NCBI GenBank assembly: GCA_009781855.1
Contig: WQUY01000009.1
Span: 1 to 52,802 of the forward strand
Reading direction: 5' to 3'
DNA: 52,802 bases
From: Oscillospiraceae bacterium
Lineage (GTDB): Bacteria; Bacillota; Clostridia; Oscillospirales; Oscillospiraceae
The notes under the pieces were generated by a model. The model was not told the origin of the DNA, searched no databases, and saw nothing but the letters and a program-made list of their open reading frames with translations. Positions 10,728 to 19,369 of the stretch are shown here, one piece after another. The position numbers were made by a program, and so were the translations under genes. Within the stretch, counting starts at the first letter, position 1. Every line of letters starts with the position of its first letter.

Positions 10728-11165
10728 ATGGCAGTGAAAAAACTGCGTCTGCGTATAGCAACGCCGGAAAGTGTAAAATTTGATGATGATACAGACATGG
10801 TTATCATGCGCTGTATCACCGGCGACATGGGTATTTTGCCCAATCACCAGCCTATTTCAGCAATTCTGGACTTTGGCGTACTTCGGATAATAACGGGTGA
10901 GCTTGAAAAAAGGATGGCTGTATTCGGGGGCATTGCTCAGGTCGTGGACAATGTTGTAACCATTTTGGCAAATGATGCGCAGTGGCCGGAGGATATTGAC
11001 ATAGCATTTGTTCAATCTGAACGCGCCCGTATGGAGCGCCGCTCTCAGGAAGACCTCGATGATTTGGAAATCCAGAGAGATCAGGTGCTTATGAGACGAA
11101 CCCTGGTACAGATTGAAGTAAGTTCATATCCGATTTTAAGCAGAACGGAGCCTGAAGAACCATAG
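10728..11165 (+). CDS. atpC: F-type ATP synthase subunit epsilon
   Basis: Inhibitory rotor subunit, 145 residues. The N-terminal beta sandwich shows TPESVKFDDDTDMVIMRC and the signature GDMGILPNHQPI, followed by a helical hairpin (ERARMERRSQEDLDDLEIQR) and a short divergent tail. It is separated from atpD by 102 bases with no clear gene, an unusually long spacer for this pair. GAAAGGAA precedes the ATG. Confidence 0.9.
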   Translation: MAVKKLRLRIATPESVKFDDDTDMVIMRCITGDMGILPNHQPISAILDFGVLRIITGELEKRMAVFGGIAQVVDNVVTILANDAQWPEDIDIAFVQSERARMERRSQEDLDDLEIQRDQVLMRRTLVQIEVSSYPILSRTEPEEP

Positions 11166-11189
11166 TTCCGAAATAATCCCGAAAATAAC

Positions 11190-11217
11190 CTCAAGTTTTT
11201 ATAATTTATTTCGATAA
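11190..11217 (+). promoter_or_regulatory. Candidate sigma-D (flagellar) promoter for motAB
   Basis: CTCAA at 11190-11194 and TCGATAA at 11211-11217 are 16 bases apart. The Bacillus sigma-D consensus is CTAAA, 16 bases, CCGATAT. The motA start is 46 bases downstream. A match at the right place before a motility gene makes it credible, though it rests on two short boxes. Confidence 0.5.
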
Positions 11218-11262
11218 TTTATAAAAGAACAGCTTGTGTTATTTCCGGGAAAGAAGGACTCT

Positions 11263-12048
11263 ATGAAAGGCTTAACATCCATAATCGGGATGATCGTGTG
11301 CTTGGTCGCTATCGTTGCAGGTATCATAATACTTGGCGGCGAAATTATGGATTTTGTCAACATTCCAAGCGTCATGCTTGTTGTTGTGCCTACAATATTT
11401 GCAGTTGTCGCTACATTTCCGATTTCAGTGGTGGCAAAGGTTCCGGGGCATTTCAAGGCTCTGCTTGTTCAGGAATACAGACCAGGTGAATACATAGATA
11501 AAATAGTTGTGTTGGCTGAAAAGGCTCGTAAAGAGGGGCTTTTAGCTTTCGAAAAAGAACAGGTCGATGACCAGCTTATGCAGTATGCGCTGCGTATGAT
11601 GGTTGACGGCCTTGATAAATTTTCGGTTAAATTTGCCCTGGAAGATTGCATCAATGGTATCAAAGAGCGTCATAATGAAGCTGTTGCCATTTATGACAAG
11701 GCTGCTGCATTTGCACCTGCATTTGGCATGTGTGCGACTGTAATATCACTTGTTAATATGCTGATGGGGCTTGACTTTGAAGACCCGAATGCAATAAATG
11801 CTCTGGGTGGGAATATGTCCGCAGCACTGATTACAACACTATATGGCTCAATGCTTGCAAATATCGTTTTTATACCAATCGCCGGAAGGCTAAAACTACT
11901 CCATAAAAAGGAAGTATTTTGTAAAACGATGGTCTGCAATGGCCTGTTATCAATACTAAACGGCGACAACCCCAGAATCATCAAAGATTATCTGGTAGAG
12001 CAGTTGAGTACGGGAGACGGTAAGCTCTTCCGGGATGGGAGGAAGTAG
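11263..12048 (+). CDS. motA: Flagellar motor stator protein MotA
   Basis: Ion-channel subunit of the flagellar stator. It has 261 residues with four membrane helices in the MotA/PomA arrangement: two near the N-terminus, a long cytoplasmic loop carrying LMQYALRMMVDGLD, then two helices around AFAPAFGMCATVISLVNMLM and the proline-containing GNMSAALITTLYGSMLAN. The last pair contains the conserved alanine/threonine face of the channel. The start is ATG 11263 with AAGAAGGA; the frame is also open from GTG 11236. motB starts 2 bases after the stop. Confidence 0.93.
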   Translation: MKGLTSIIGMIVCLVAIVAGIIILGGEIMDFVNIPSVMLVVVPTIFAVVATFPISVVAKVPGHFKALLVQEYRPGEYIDKIVVLAEKARKEGLLAFEKEQVDDQLMQYALRMMVDGLDKFSVKFALEDCINGIKERHNEAVAIYDKAAAFAPAFGMCATVISLVNMLMGLDFEDPNAINALGGNMSAALITTLYGSMLANIVFIPIAGRLKLLHKKEVFCKTMVCNGLLSILNGDNPRIIKDYLVEQLSTGDGKLFRDGRK

Positions 12049-12050
12049 CC

Positions 12051-12911
12051 ATGCCCGGAGGAGATAACCGCCAGGATGAAAGAGGCTCAGGCCGTGTCGG
12101 CGAAGATGAGCAGGAAGAAAGAACCGATGGTTGGATGACAACTTATGCGGACATGGTCACTTTGCTCATGACTTTTTTCGTACTCATGTTTGCTATTTCT
12201 AATGTAGACAATCAAAAAGCCATGCTCTTTTTTGCTGGAATGTCAAGAGATGGCTTGAGTGCTACGCAATTTCATCAAATTGTTGAAATGTTTAATCCCG
12301 GTGATGATCCCGGACAGATATACATTCCTGTCGGGGGCGAGTGGGATACTATGCGGGATGAGCGATACGTTGATGATCCTGAATTTGTCAGAAATCCGGA
12401 AATGAATAACTTGTTCGAACGCATGATAAGTTACATCGAAGAATCGGGCCTCACTGAGCAAATAAATCTTATCTTTGATGGTGAGTACCTTTTGGTGACG
12501 CTTGCAAATGATATCTTGTTTGAAACCGGAAATGCAGAAGTTCTGCCGGAAATGCGATACATCGCTGAAGCCATAGCGCGGGTTCTTGCAGGAACACATA
12601 ATCCGGATAATCCATTTGATATCGTTGTAACGGGGCATACGGATAATGTGCCAATCAACACACCGCAATATCCTTCTAATTGGGATGTAAGCGCAGCGCG
12701 TTCTCTCAATTTCATGAGAATTCTATTATTTGAAAGTGGTATTGACCCTTCTTTTTTTGCATCGCGCGGTTTGGGAGAATATCACCCCATCGCCTCTAAT
12801 GACACCGCAGAAGGCAGGCGGCTCAACAGGCGTGTGGAGGTGCAGATAACGATTGCAAGATTTGATGGCAGGCATGGAGCTTTGGAAAATCTCCACCAGC
12901 ACGAAGACTAG
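12051..12911 (+). CDS. motB: Flagellar motor stator protein MotB
   Basis: Stator subunit that anchors to peptidoglycan and carries the ion. It has 286 residues, with an acidic cytoplasmic N-terminus, one membrane helix (about 33-52), the ion-binding aspartate in TTYADMVTLLMTFFVLM (Asp34), and a C-terminal OmpA-like peptidoglycan-binding domain with VVTGHTDNVPINTPQYPSNW, SAARSLNFM and EGRRLNRRVEV. It follows motA by 2 bases. The helix does not by itself say whether protons or sodium are used. It converges on the ygiQ gene with 10 bases between. Confidence 0.93.
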   Translation: MPGGDNRQDERGSGRVGEDEQEERTDGWMTTYADMVTLLMTFFVLMFAISNVDNQKAMLFFAGMSRDGLSATQFHQIVEMFNPGDDPGQIYIPVGGEWDTMRDERYVDDPEFVRNPEMNNLFERMISYIEESGLTEQINLIFDGEYLLVTLANDILFETGNAEVLPEMRYIAEAIARVLAGTHNPDNPFDIVVTGHTDNVPINTPQYPSNWDVSAARSLNFMRILLFESGIDPSFFASRGLGEYHPIASNDTAEGRRLNRRVEVQITIARFDGRHGALENLHQHED

Positions 12912-12921
12912 TACTCATCGG

Positions 12922-14757
12922 TTAGCGTGTGGGTTTCCGCCGAGTTGGCCTGATCAGACATTGCTTCCCAAATCCTATCAGGTCTGCCCTGCCCACTTCA
13001 CGCAGAGCCGTTTGCACAAGGCTACTGTTTTCAGGTCTCTTCCATTGAAGCAATGCTCTTTGCTTTGCTTTTTCTATAGCAGAGCGCGGGACATAGACAG
13101 GCTCAAAGTTTCTGGGATCGAGGCCGGTGTGGTACATGCAAGTTGAAAGCGTGCCGGGGGTGGGATAAAAATCCTGTACTTGCTCCGGTTGACGGCCGGT
13201 TTTGTTTAAATACTCCGCAAGTGCAATTGCATCATGCATCGTACTGCCCGGATGTGAGGATATCAAATACGGAACGAGAAATTGTTTCATACCATATCGC
13301 TCATTGAGCCTCTTGTATTTTTCTGAAAACCGCTCAAAAGTTGAATTTCTCGGTTTTCCCATATATCCGAGCACTCTATTTACATTATGCTCAGGTGCGA
13401 CCTTGAGTTGCCCCGATATATGAAACTTAATAAGTTCCGCAAAAAATTCACCGTTTTTATCAAGCATAAGGTAGTCAAAGCGTATGCCCGACCGAACAAA
13501 AACCCTCTTTACACCCGGTATGCTCCTGAGCTTCCGCAATAGCCCTAAATAATCAGAGTGATCGGCATCCACATGTTTGCATGGCTCAGGTGCAAGGCAA
13601 CTTTTGTCTGTACACATGCCCTGTTTTCGCTGCAACTTGCATGATGGCCTACGAAAATTTGCCGTCGGACCACCTACATCGTGGACATATCCCTTAAACT
13701 CAGGATGCGAGATAAATCCCTCGACCTCCTTGATTACAGATTCATGACTGCGGGATGCAACCATTCGCCCTTGATGAAACGCAAGGGCGCAAAAATTGCA
13801 TGACCCAAAGCATCCCCTATTATGTATGACTGAAAAACGCACTTCTTCAATTGCAGAAACGCCCCCGGCTTTTTTGTATGTTGGATGAACCTCTCGGGTA
13901 TAAGGTAGATCATATATCCGGTCAAGCATGGCTGTTGTTAGGGTTTTTGTCGGTGGATTGATTACAAGCAACTGTTTGTCGCACTCCTGCACCACTGCCC
14001 TGCCGCGCACCGGATCATGTTCGTCAAACTGGAGCATTGATGACTCTGCATAGGCTCTATGATCAGTAGAAACCTGCTCGAATGATGAACATTTAACATA
14101 TGGGAAAGCACATTCTTCTGCATAATCTGCAACATACCCTGTGCCTCTGACATTGGTAATCTTTCTAATATCTTCTTTTTTTGAAAGCCTTTTGGCTATC
14201 TCTGTGATTGCAGTTTCACCCATTCCATAGATGAGCAAATCTGCGCCGCTGTCAAAGAGAATTGAGCGGCGCACTTTATTATCCCAATAGTCATAGTGGG
14301 CAAAACGCCTCAATGAAGCCTCAATCCCACCTATGATGATAGGCAATCCCGGAAAGGCCTCTTGAACCAACTGCGCATAAACTATTGTTGCTCGATCCGG
14401 CCTTTTCTTTGTTTTTTTACCCGGAGAATAAGCATCCTCACTCCGAGGCTTTTTTGCTGCGGTGTAGTGAGCTACCATAGAATCAAGATTTCCGGCAGTT
14501 ATCAGCGCGGCATATCTGGGTTTTCCCATGGAGATGATTTCCGAAGTGTCGTGGTATTTAGGCTGTGCCAAGATCGCAACTCTAAATCCCTCAGCTTCAA
14601 GCACCCTGCTTATAATCGCTGCCCCAAAACTGGGGTGATCCACATAGGCATCACCGGTTATCAGAAGAAAATCATAATAATACCAATTTCGCTCAAGCAT
14701 TTGCTCACGCGAAATCGGCAAAAACTCATTTCTGTTCACATTGTACTCCAGTTGCAA
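12922..14757 (-). CDS. ygiQ: YgiQ-family radical SAM protein
   Basis: Member of the UPF0313/YgiQ radical SAM family, 611 residues. The N-terminal cobalamin-binding-like domain contains TGDAYVDHPSFGAAII and GGIEASLRRFAHYDYWD. The SAM-binding [4Fe-4S] cluster cysteines are Cys316, Cys320 and Cys323 in RGCFGSCNFCALAFHQGR. A second conserved cysteine run (KQGMCTDKSCLAPEPC) follows. The reaction is unknown for the family. It starts inside the end of the preceding phosphatase-GNAT gene (22-base overlap), so it is the last gene of the pyrKD operon. Confidence 0.9.
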   Translation of the reverse strand: MQLEYNVNRNEFLPISREQMLERNWYYYDFLLITGDAYVDHPSFGAAIISRVLEAEGFRVAILAQPKYHDTSEIISMGKPRYAALITAGNLDSMVAHYTAAKKPRSEDAYSPGKKTKKRPDRATIVYAQLVQEAFPGLPIIIGGIEASLRRFAHYDYWDNKVRRSILFDSGADLLIYGMGETAITEIAKRLSKKEDIRKITNVRGTGYVADYAEECAFPYVKCSSFEQVSTDHRAYAESSMLQFDEHDPVRGRAVVQECDKQLLVINPPTKTLTTAMLDRIYDLPYTREVHPTYKKAGGVSAIEEVRFSVIHNRGCFGSCNFCALAFHQGRMVASRSHESVIKEVEGFISHPEFKGYVHDVGGPTANFRRPSCKLQRKQGMCTDKSCLAPEPCKHVDADHSDYLGLLRKLRSIPGVKRVFVRSGIRFDYLMLDKNGEFFAELIKFHISGQLKVAPEHNVNRVLGYMGKPRNSTFERFSEKYKRLNERYGMKQFLVPYLISSHPGSTMHDAIALAEYLNKTGRQPEQVQDFYPTPGTLSTCMYHTGLDPRNFEPVYVPRSAIEKAKQRALLQWKRPENSSLVQTALREVGRADLIGFGKQCLIRPTRRKPTR

Positions 14758-15803
14758 ATGTTTTTCTCAAGTAAGCAGATGTTTCCATTTTCAGATATTG
14801 GAATGAAGTCATGTTTCAGACATAATCTCATAACAGGGCTATCTTTTTGCACATTAAAACGCAAAACTTTCCTTTTACGCTTTCTCAATGCCGAAATTGC
14901 CTGACCGATTAGTTGGACTCCGAAATTATTATTTCGAAAGTCCGGGTGTAGGTGAATATATTTCAGCTCGCCATAGTCTTCATTTTCACTGTCAAATCCA
15001 ACGAGTCCTGCGGGTTCGCTTGACAGATAGGCCGTAAAAACTGTGTCTGCTAAAGGTCGTGTTCCAAACTCATTTTGGTACGATTTTAGAAGCTTTGCAT
15101 CTCTGACCTCATCCGTAGGCATGTAATGCATGTTCTCGGTTGTCCACACTTTCCTGCCATTCCACCAGGCTTGATTACCCAATGTGCTTTCGTCCGTATG
15201 AAGATGTGAATTATCACTTTGGTATTGGATTGACAACTTGTCATTGTCATAAATCAGCAGTGCTACGGCAGTATTGTCGCAGTAGTTTACATTGTGCGAC
15301 TCATGAGAAGCAAAACCCATCAGATTGCAAAAGAATGCTCTGATGGCAAAGCCATGAGAAAAAATTGCAATCGTCTCGCCATCATGGCATTTTGCTGTTT
15401 TGGTAATGAAGCTTGTCATCCTGGAAACAACATCTTCATAAGATTCGCTTCCATTGACTTTCCACTTTGCTGGATCCTGTCCGAACTGTTTTGACATCTC
15501 AGGATACGAAACTTCAATTTCACCCCAAGGCATATCTTCCCACACACCCATATGAACTTCACGCAATGCGCTGTCAGTTGTGATTGGAAGCCCTCTTGTT
15601 CTTGTAACAGCCGTTGAAGTCACCTGAGTTCTGCCTAAGTCACTGGAATAAACTGCATCTATGTGCTCGTCTTTAAGCCGCTCTTCCAACTTGCCTATTT
15701 GAACATATCCTTTGGTTGTGATTAGCCCATTATGATGACCGTGTGCACGCCGGTACATATTGCCTTCCGCTTCAGCATGTCTTATCAAAAATATCCTTGT
15801 CAA
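14736..15803 (-). CDS. Histidine phosphatase - GNAT acetyltransferase fusion
   Basis: A two-domain protein of 355 residues. Residues 1-195 form a phosphoglycerate-mutase-like histidine phosphatase, with the catalytic LIRHAEAEGN (Arg8, His9), SSDLGRTQVT, the acid REVHMG (Glu82) and the second histidine FSHGFAI (His150). The rest is a GNAT N-acetyltransferase with the acetyl-CoA loop around LHPDFRNNNFGVQLIGQA. The linker HTDESTLGNQAWWNGRK is not part of either. Substrates are unknown. It overlaps pyrD by 4 bases upstream and ygiQ downstream, so it is coupled to pyrimidine synthesis; a nucleotide-related house-cleaning role is only a guess. Confidence 0.85.
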   Translation of the reverse strand: MTRIFLIRHAEAEGNMYRRAHGHHNGLITTKGYVQIGKLEERLKDEHIDAVYSSDLGRTQVTSTAVTRTRGLPITTDSALREVHMGVWEDMPWGEIEVSYPEMSKQFGQDPAKWKVNGSESYEDVVSRMTSFITKTAKCHDGETIAIFSHGFAIRAFFCNLMGFASHESHNVNYCDNTAVALLIYDNDKLSIQYQSDNSHLHTDESTLGNQAWWNGRKVWTTENMHYMPTDEVRDAKLLKSYQNEFGTRPLADTVFTAYLSSEPAGLVGFDSENEDYGELKYIHLHPDFRNNNFGVQLIGQAISALRKRKRKVLRFNVQKDSPVMRLCLKHDFIPISENGNICLLEKNICNWSTM

Positions 15804-16711
15804 TTTAACACTACCTTCCCTACAAGCTCATCTATGTGATTCAAGTCGTTTCCTGACATGTATTGTCCTATCTGCTTAATGATTGAAATAGGTGCAAATG
15901 GGTCATCAAAACACACTGTTCCGACACCGACAAGGCTTGCGCCTGCAAGCATCATTTCAATTGCATTATCTCCGCTCTTTACGCCGCCCATTCCAAGTAC
16001 AGGTATCGAAACGGCAGATGCTGCCTGCCAAATCATTCTGACAGCAACCGGGAAAATCGCAGGGCCAGAAAGCCCACCCACATTATTAAAAAGCATCGGT
16101 TTTTTCGATTTTGTATCTATTCGCATCGCAAGCAATGTGTTTATAAGTGAAATTGCATCTGCCCCTGAATCCTCGGCGGCCTTTGCTATTTCTGCGATGT
16201 CAGTTACATTCGGCGAGAGCTTTACCATGGTTGGAACACGCGATCGATCTTTTACCGCTTTTGTCACTGAGGCCACACCTTCGGTTGTTGTTCCAAATTG
16301 CATCCCACCTGCTTTTACATTCGGGCAGGAAACATTTACTTCTATCATATCCACATTTGCATCAGAAAGCTTCTGCGCCATTTGCGCATACTCTTCAACT
16401 GTATTGCCTGAAATATTGGCTATTACTACGGTGTCAAAGTTTCGCAAAAAAGGAAGCTCATCACTGATAAATAAGTCCACTCCAGGGTTTTGGAGACCGA
16501 CACTATTTAACATGCCCATTGGGGTCTCTGCAATCCTCGGAGGTTTGTTCCCAAGCCTAGGAGAAAGTGTCAGACCCTTAACACATATGCCGCCCAACTC
16601 GGACAAATCAAAAAACTTACCATACTCACGGCCAAACCCATATGTACCCGAAGCCGTTACAATCGGGTTTTTAAATTTAACGCCTGCAAAGTTTACACTT
16701 AAATCAACCAC
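15800..16711 (-). CDS. pyrD: Dihydroorotate dehydrogenase (class 1B) catalytic subunit
   Basis: Fourth step of UMP synthesis, dihydroorotate to orotate, using FMN and passing electrons through PyrK to NAD. Visible are TASGTYGFGREY, PMGMLNSVGLQNPG, the catalytic-loop cysteine in EVNVSCPN, MVKLSPNVTD, NTLLAMRID, GGLSGPAIFPVA and the FMN-phosphate loop GMGGVKSGDNAIEMMLAGAS. The frame is open to ATG 16771, but GTG 16711 gives the normal N-terminus (VDLSVNFAGVKFKNPI) with GAGGGA just upstream, and starts 10 bases after the pyrK stop. Length is 303 residues. Confidence 0.93.
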   Translation of the reverse strand: MVDLSVNFAGVKFKNPIVTASGTYGFGREYGKFFDLSELGGICVKGLTLSPRLGNKPPRIAETPMGMLNSVGLQNPGVDLFISDELPFLRNFDTVVIANISGNTVEEYAQMAQKLSDANVDMIEVNVSCPNVKAGGMQFGTTTEGVASVTKAVKDRSRVPTMVKLSPNVTDIAEIAKAAEDSGADAISLINTLLAMRIDTKSKKPMLFNNVGGLSGPAIFPVAVRMIWQAASAVSIPVLGMGGVKSGDNAIEMMLAGASLVGVGTVCFDDPFAPISIIKQIGQYMSGNDLNHIDELVGKVVLN

Positions 16712-16721
16712 TCTTAATCCC

Positions 16722-17480
16722 TCACCATACGATATCATTTGCGCAAAATACTGGGCCGTCAAAGCAGACACGGCTCATATCCGGGTTGCCGTCTTTAATC
16801 GTTGCGCAAGCACAAACAAGGCAAGCGCCTACACCACAACCCATGCGCTCTTCAAGCGAGACTTGCAAAGGCACAGCATGTAATTTGCAAACCCTTGCAA
16901 CTTCGGTCAGCATAACATGCGGCCCACAAGCAAGCACTGCCTCATACTCCCCTGTTTCCAACAACGCCAAAAGCGGTTTGATAACAGAGCCATGGATACC
17001 AAAGCTGCCATCATCAGTAGTGATATAGACTTGCGCACATGCAAGTTCAAACGCTTCCTTTAAAATAACTCTATCCATCGAACGAAACCCTAGAATAGCC
17101 GTGACTTTACTGGTTGCTGATTCTGCGACAAATAGCATTGGCGGAACGCCGATTCCACCGCCAAGTACAATTGTTTTGCCTTTTGGAATATTAAATCCAC
17201 TGCCAAGCGGCCCCAGGATATCAAGCTTATTACCCGGAGCTATTTTTGAAAGCCATTGTGTTCCCTCACCTTTTAGCTCAAAGACAAGCTCCACAGCATT
17301 TCCTACCACTGCACAAATGCTTATAGGTCTGCGCAAGAGCCGTTCATCACCACATTTTATGTGAAGAAACTGACCGGGTGCTGCGTCATTTGCAAGGCTT
17401 TTACAAACAACCGTCACCTTAAAAATATCTTTGCTGAGCTGAATGTTTTCAACTACTTCGCAATAATGTTTACTGAGCAT
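16722..17480 (-). CDS. pyrK: Dihydroorotate dehydrogenase electron-transfer subunit
   Basis: FAD and [2Fe-2S] protein that oxidises PyrD with NAD. Of the ferredoxin-reductase family: FAD-binding RRPISICAV, the NAD-binding GGGIGVPPMLFVA, ACGPHVM, and the iron-sulfur cysteines Cys215, Cys220, Cys223 and Cys239 (CGVGACLVC, then 15 residues to the last). It has 252 residues, the family norm. A GGTGGATGG site precedes ATG 17480. It is first in a four-gene minus-strand operon and is divergent from purE with a 147-base intergenic region. Confidence 0.94.
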   Translation of the reverse strand: MLSKHYCEVVENIQLSKDIFKVTVVCKSLANDAAPGQFLHIKCGDERLLRRPISICAVVGNAVELVFELKGEGTQWLSKIAPGNKLDILGPLGSGFNIPKGKTIVLGGGIGVPPMLFVAESATSKVTAILGFRSMDRVILKEAFELACAQVYITTDDGSFGIHGSVIKPLLALLETGEYEAVLACGPHVMLTEVARVCKLHAVPLQVSLEERMGCGVGACLVCACATIKDGNPDMSRVCFDGPVFCANDIVW

Positions 17481-17514
17481 AAAAAACCATCCACCTATTT
17501 TATTATAGATATTG

Positions 17515-17543
17515 ATTATATATCGTTTTATTTATTTTTACAA
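17515..17543 (-). promoter_or_regulatory. Promoter of the pyrKD operon
   Basis: On the minus strand TTGTAA (17543-17538) and TATAAT (17520-17515) are 17 bases apart, in a very A/T-rich segment 35 bases before pyrK. No PyrR attenuator or terminator hairpin is seen in the short leader. Confidence 0.6.
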
Positions 17544-17561
17544 GCTCGTATGATGTACTAG

Positions 17562-17590
17562 TTGTTTATAGCGGTAAAATGTGTTAAAAT
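17562..17590 (+). promoter_or_regulatory. Promoter of the purine cluster
   Basis: TTGTTT at 17562-17567 and TAAAAT at 17585-17590 are 17 bases apart, with a TG just before the -10. The purE start is 37 bases downstream, leaving no room for a purine riboswitch. The promoter lies back to back with the pyrK promoter. Confidence 0.5.
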
Positions 17591-17627
17591 GCTGTCGCTA
17601 AACAGTTACAAATCTGAAGGGGGATAC

Positions 17628-18149
17628 ATGATGAAAGTCGGCATAATAATGGGTAGTGACTCAGATTTGCACGTGATGGCTCAGGCCGCAGATATATTAA
17701 ACGAATTCGAGATACCCTATGAAATAACCATTGTCTCTGCACATAGGACGCCTGCAAGACTCTACGAATATGCCGAAACCGCCGCACAACGGGGAATACA
17801 AATAATTATTGCCGGTGCCGGAGGCTCGGCACATCTGCCTGGAATGACAGCATCGATAACAACATTACCTGTCATAGGCGTGCCTATCCAAACAAAAGCC
17901 CTGGGCGGCACAGATTCTCTTTATTCAATTGTACAGATGCCGCCCGGCATTCCTGTTGCAACAGTGGCTATAAACGGGGCTAAAAATGCTGGAATACTTG
18001 CAGCATCAATCCTCTCTATCAGCAACCCAAAACTTGAAAAGAAACTCGCAGCATATAAAGCAGGACTTGTAGACTTTGTACAGGAAAAAATCAATCGTCT
18101 GCAAGAGATAGGATATGAGAACTATTTAAATGAAATGAGGACAAATTAG
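17628..18149 (+). CDS. purE: N5-carboxyaminoimidazole ribonucleotide mutase
   Basis: Moves the carboxyl group of N5-CAIR to C4 in purine synthesis. Class I PurE motifs are seen: [12 protein letters not shown], the SAHRTP catalytic histidine region, [14 protein letters not shown] and [20 protein letters not shown]. The frame is open from TTG 17562, but that overlaps the promoter; ATG 17628 behind GAAGGGGGA gives 173 residues, the family norm. Its TAG overlaps the GTG start of purK. Confidence 0.94.
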   Translation: MMKVGIIMGSDSDLHVMAQAADILNEFEIPYEITIVSAHRTPARLYEYAETAAQRGIQIIIAGAGGSAHLPGMTASITTLPVIGVPIQTKALGGTDSLYSIVQMPPGIPVATVAINGAKNAGILAASILSISNPKLEKKLAAYKAGLVDFVQEKINRLQEIGYENYLNEMRTN

Positions 18150-19303
18150 TGGATGCAGTAAAAAAGAAGATTGGAATTATTGGCGGCGGACAACTGGGAA
18201 AAATGATGATTCTTGAAGCAAAGAGGCTGGGCTTTTATGTTGTGACGCTTGATCCTACAAAAGACTGCCCTTCACACAGCATAAGTGATGAGCACATTGT
18301 CGCTGAATTTGACGATGCGCACGCATATGTTAAGCTTGCAAAAAAAGTAGATGTGATTACATATGAATTCGAACACATACATGCAAAAGTGCTCGAAGAT
18401 CTTGCAAATAACGGACATCTGATATATCCGTCAGTTGCAAGTCTCAAGGTGATACAAAACAAATACTCACAAAACAAAAAATTGGGTGAGCATGGCATTC
18501 CTATTCCGAGATTTGCCAAAATAGACAGCCCAGAAGCGATTAAGAGGCTTGGCGCTGATGACAAATTTGGCTATCCAATGATGCTCAAAGCCACTTTGGG
18601 CGGTTATGACGGTAAGGGCAACGCGCTGGTTATGACTGAGGCAGATGCCGAGGGTGCATATATGCTCCTTGGTGGAGACAAAAGTGAGATTATGGCCGAA
18701 GAGTTTATCAATTTTGACAGGGAGATATCTATCATTGCTTGCAGAGGCATTGACGGAAGCAGGGTCATCTATCCTCCAGCAGAAAACACCCATAACAATA
18801 GCATTTTAGATACAACGATTGTACCTGCACGGGTTTCGCAAGAGGCAGTCAATAAGGCGACGGAAATCGCTGATAAGGTCATGGAGGTATTTGAGGGCGT
18901 TGGTACATTTTGCGTTGAAATGTTTGTCACACACAGTGGCGATGTGCTTGTAAATGAAGTCGCCCCTCGACCACATAATTCAGGCCACTATACGATAGAG
19001 GGCTGCTTTGCAAACCAATTTGAAAATCACATTCGCGCCATAACCGGCCTTCCTTTTGGTAATGTAGCGCTGATTAAGCCAACAGTCATGGTCAATCTGC
19101 TCGGAGAAAGTGACGGCGTGGCTCGGCTTGTTGGTCTGGAAGATACATACAAAGACCCTAATGTCCATGTTCATTTTTACGGTAAATCCGAATCAAAAAA
19201 ATGGCGCAAAATGGGTCATTTTACTGTTGTGGACGATACGGTCAACGGGGCAATTGCACGTGCGGAAAAAGCAAAGGAAATTGTCAAAATCATTGGAGTG
19301 TAG
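18149..19303 (+). CDS. purK: N5-carboxyaminoimidazole ribonucleotide synthase
   Basis: ATP-grasp enzyme that carboxylates AIR with bicarbonate to make N5-CAIR, the substrate of PurE. It has 384 residues, with the N-terminal dinucleotide-like IGIIGGGQLGKMM, DPTKDCPSHSIS, the ATP-grasp loop MLKATLGGYDGKGN and the metal-binding FCVEMFV...VNEVAPRPHNSGHYTIE. GTG start overlapping the purE stop. A hairpin and one copy of the AGCTG palindrome family directly follow its stop. Confidence 0.94.
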   Translation: MDAVKKKIGIIGGGQLGKMMILEAKRLGFYVVTLDPTKDCPSHSISDEHIVAEFDDAHAYVKLAKKVDVITYEFEHIHAKVLEDLANNGHLIYPSVASLKVIQNKYSQNKKLGEHGIPIPRFAKIDSPEAIKRLGADDKFGYPMMLKATLGGYDGKGNALVMTEADAEGAYMLLGGDKSEIMAEEFINFDREISIIACRGIDGSRVIYPPAENTHNNSILDTTIVPARVSQEAVNKATEIADKVMEVFEGVGTFCVEMFVTHSGDVLVNEVAPRPHNSGHYTIEGCFANQFENHIRAITGLPFGNVALIKPTVMVNLLGESDGVARLVGLEDTYKDPNVHVHFYGKSESKKWRKMGHFTVVDDTVNGAIARAEKAKEIVKIIGV

Positions 19304-19353
19304 GGGCGGAAGTCCGCCCAGCAAAACCGATGGGGGTTCGACTCCCGTCAGCT
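19304..19353. repeat. 3'-end palindrome, copy 1 (after purK)
   Basis: Directly after the purK TAG is a perfect 7-bp hairpin GGGCGGA/TCCGCCC (19304-19319), then the family core 19325-19353, whose GATGGGGG/CTCCCGTC arms pair with G-U wobbles around TTCGA. The 29-base core is nearly identical to the minus strand of copy 3 (36181 region). There is no T-run. Confidence 0.65.
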
Positions 19354-19369
19354 AAAGTGAGGAACTTAA

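Noticed and set aside
12922-14904. Plus-strand frames opposite ygiQ and the phosphatase-GNAT gene (13202-13423, 14362-14904)
   Set aside because: They are antisense shadows of well-supported genes and show no domains.
15858-16883. Long plus-strand frame of 341 codons
   Set aside because: It is antisense to pyrD and pyrK, which have full family motifs; the translated frame has no recognisable features.
17591-17627. Purine riboswitch before purE
   Set aside because: The leader from promoter to start codon is under 40 bases, too short for the aptamer and an expression platform.
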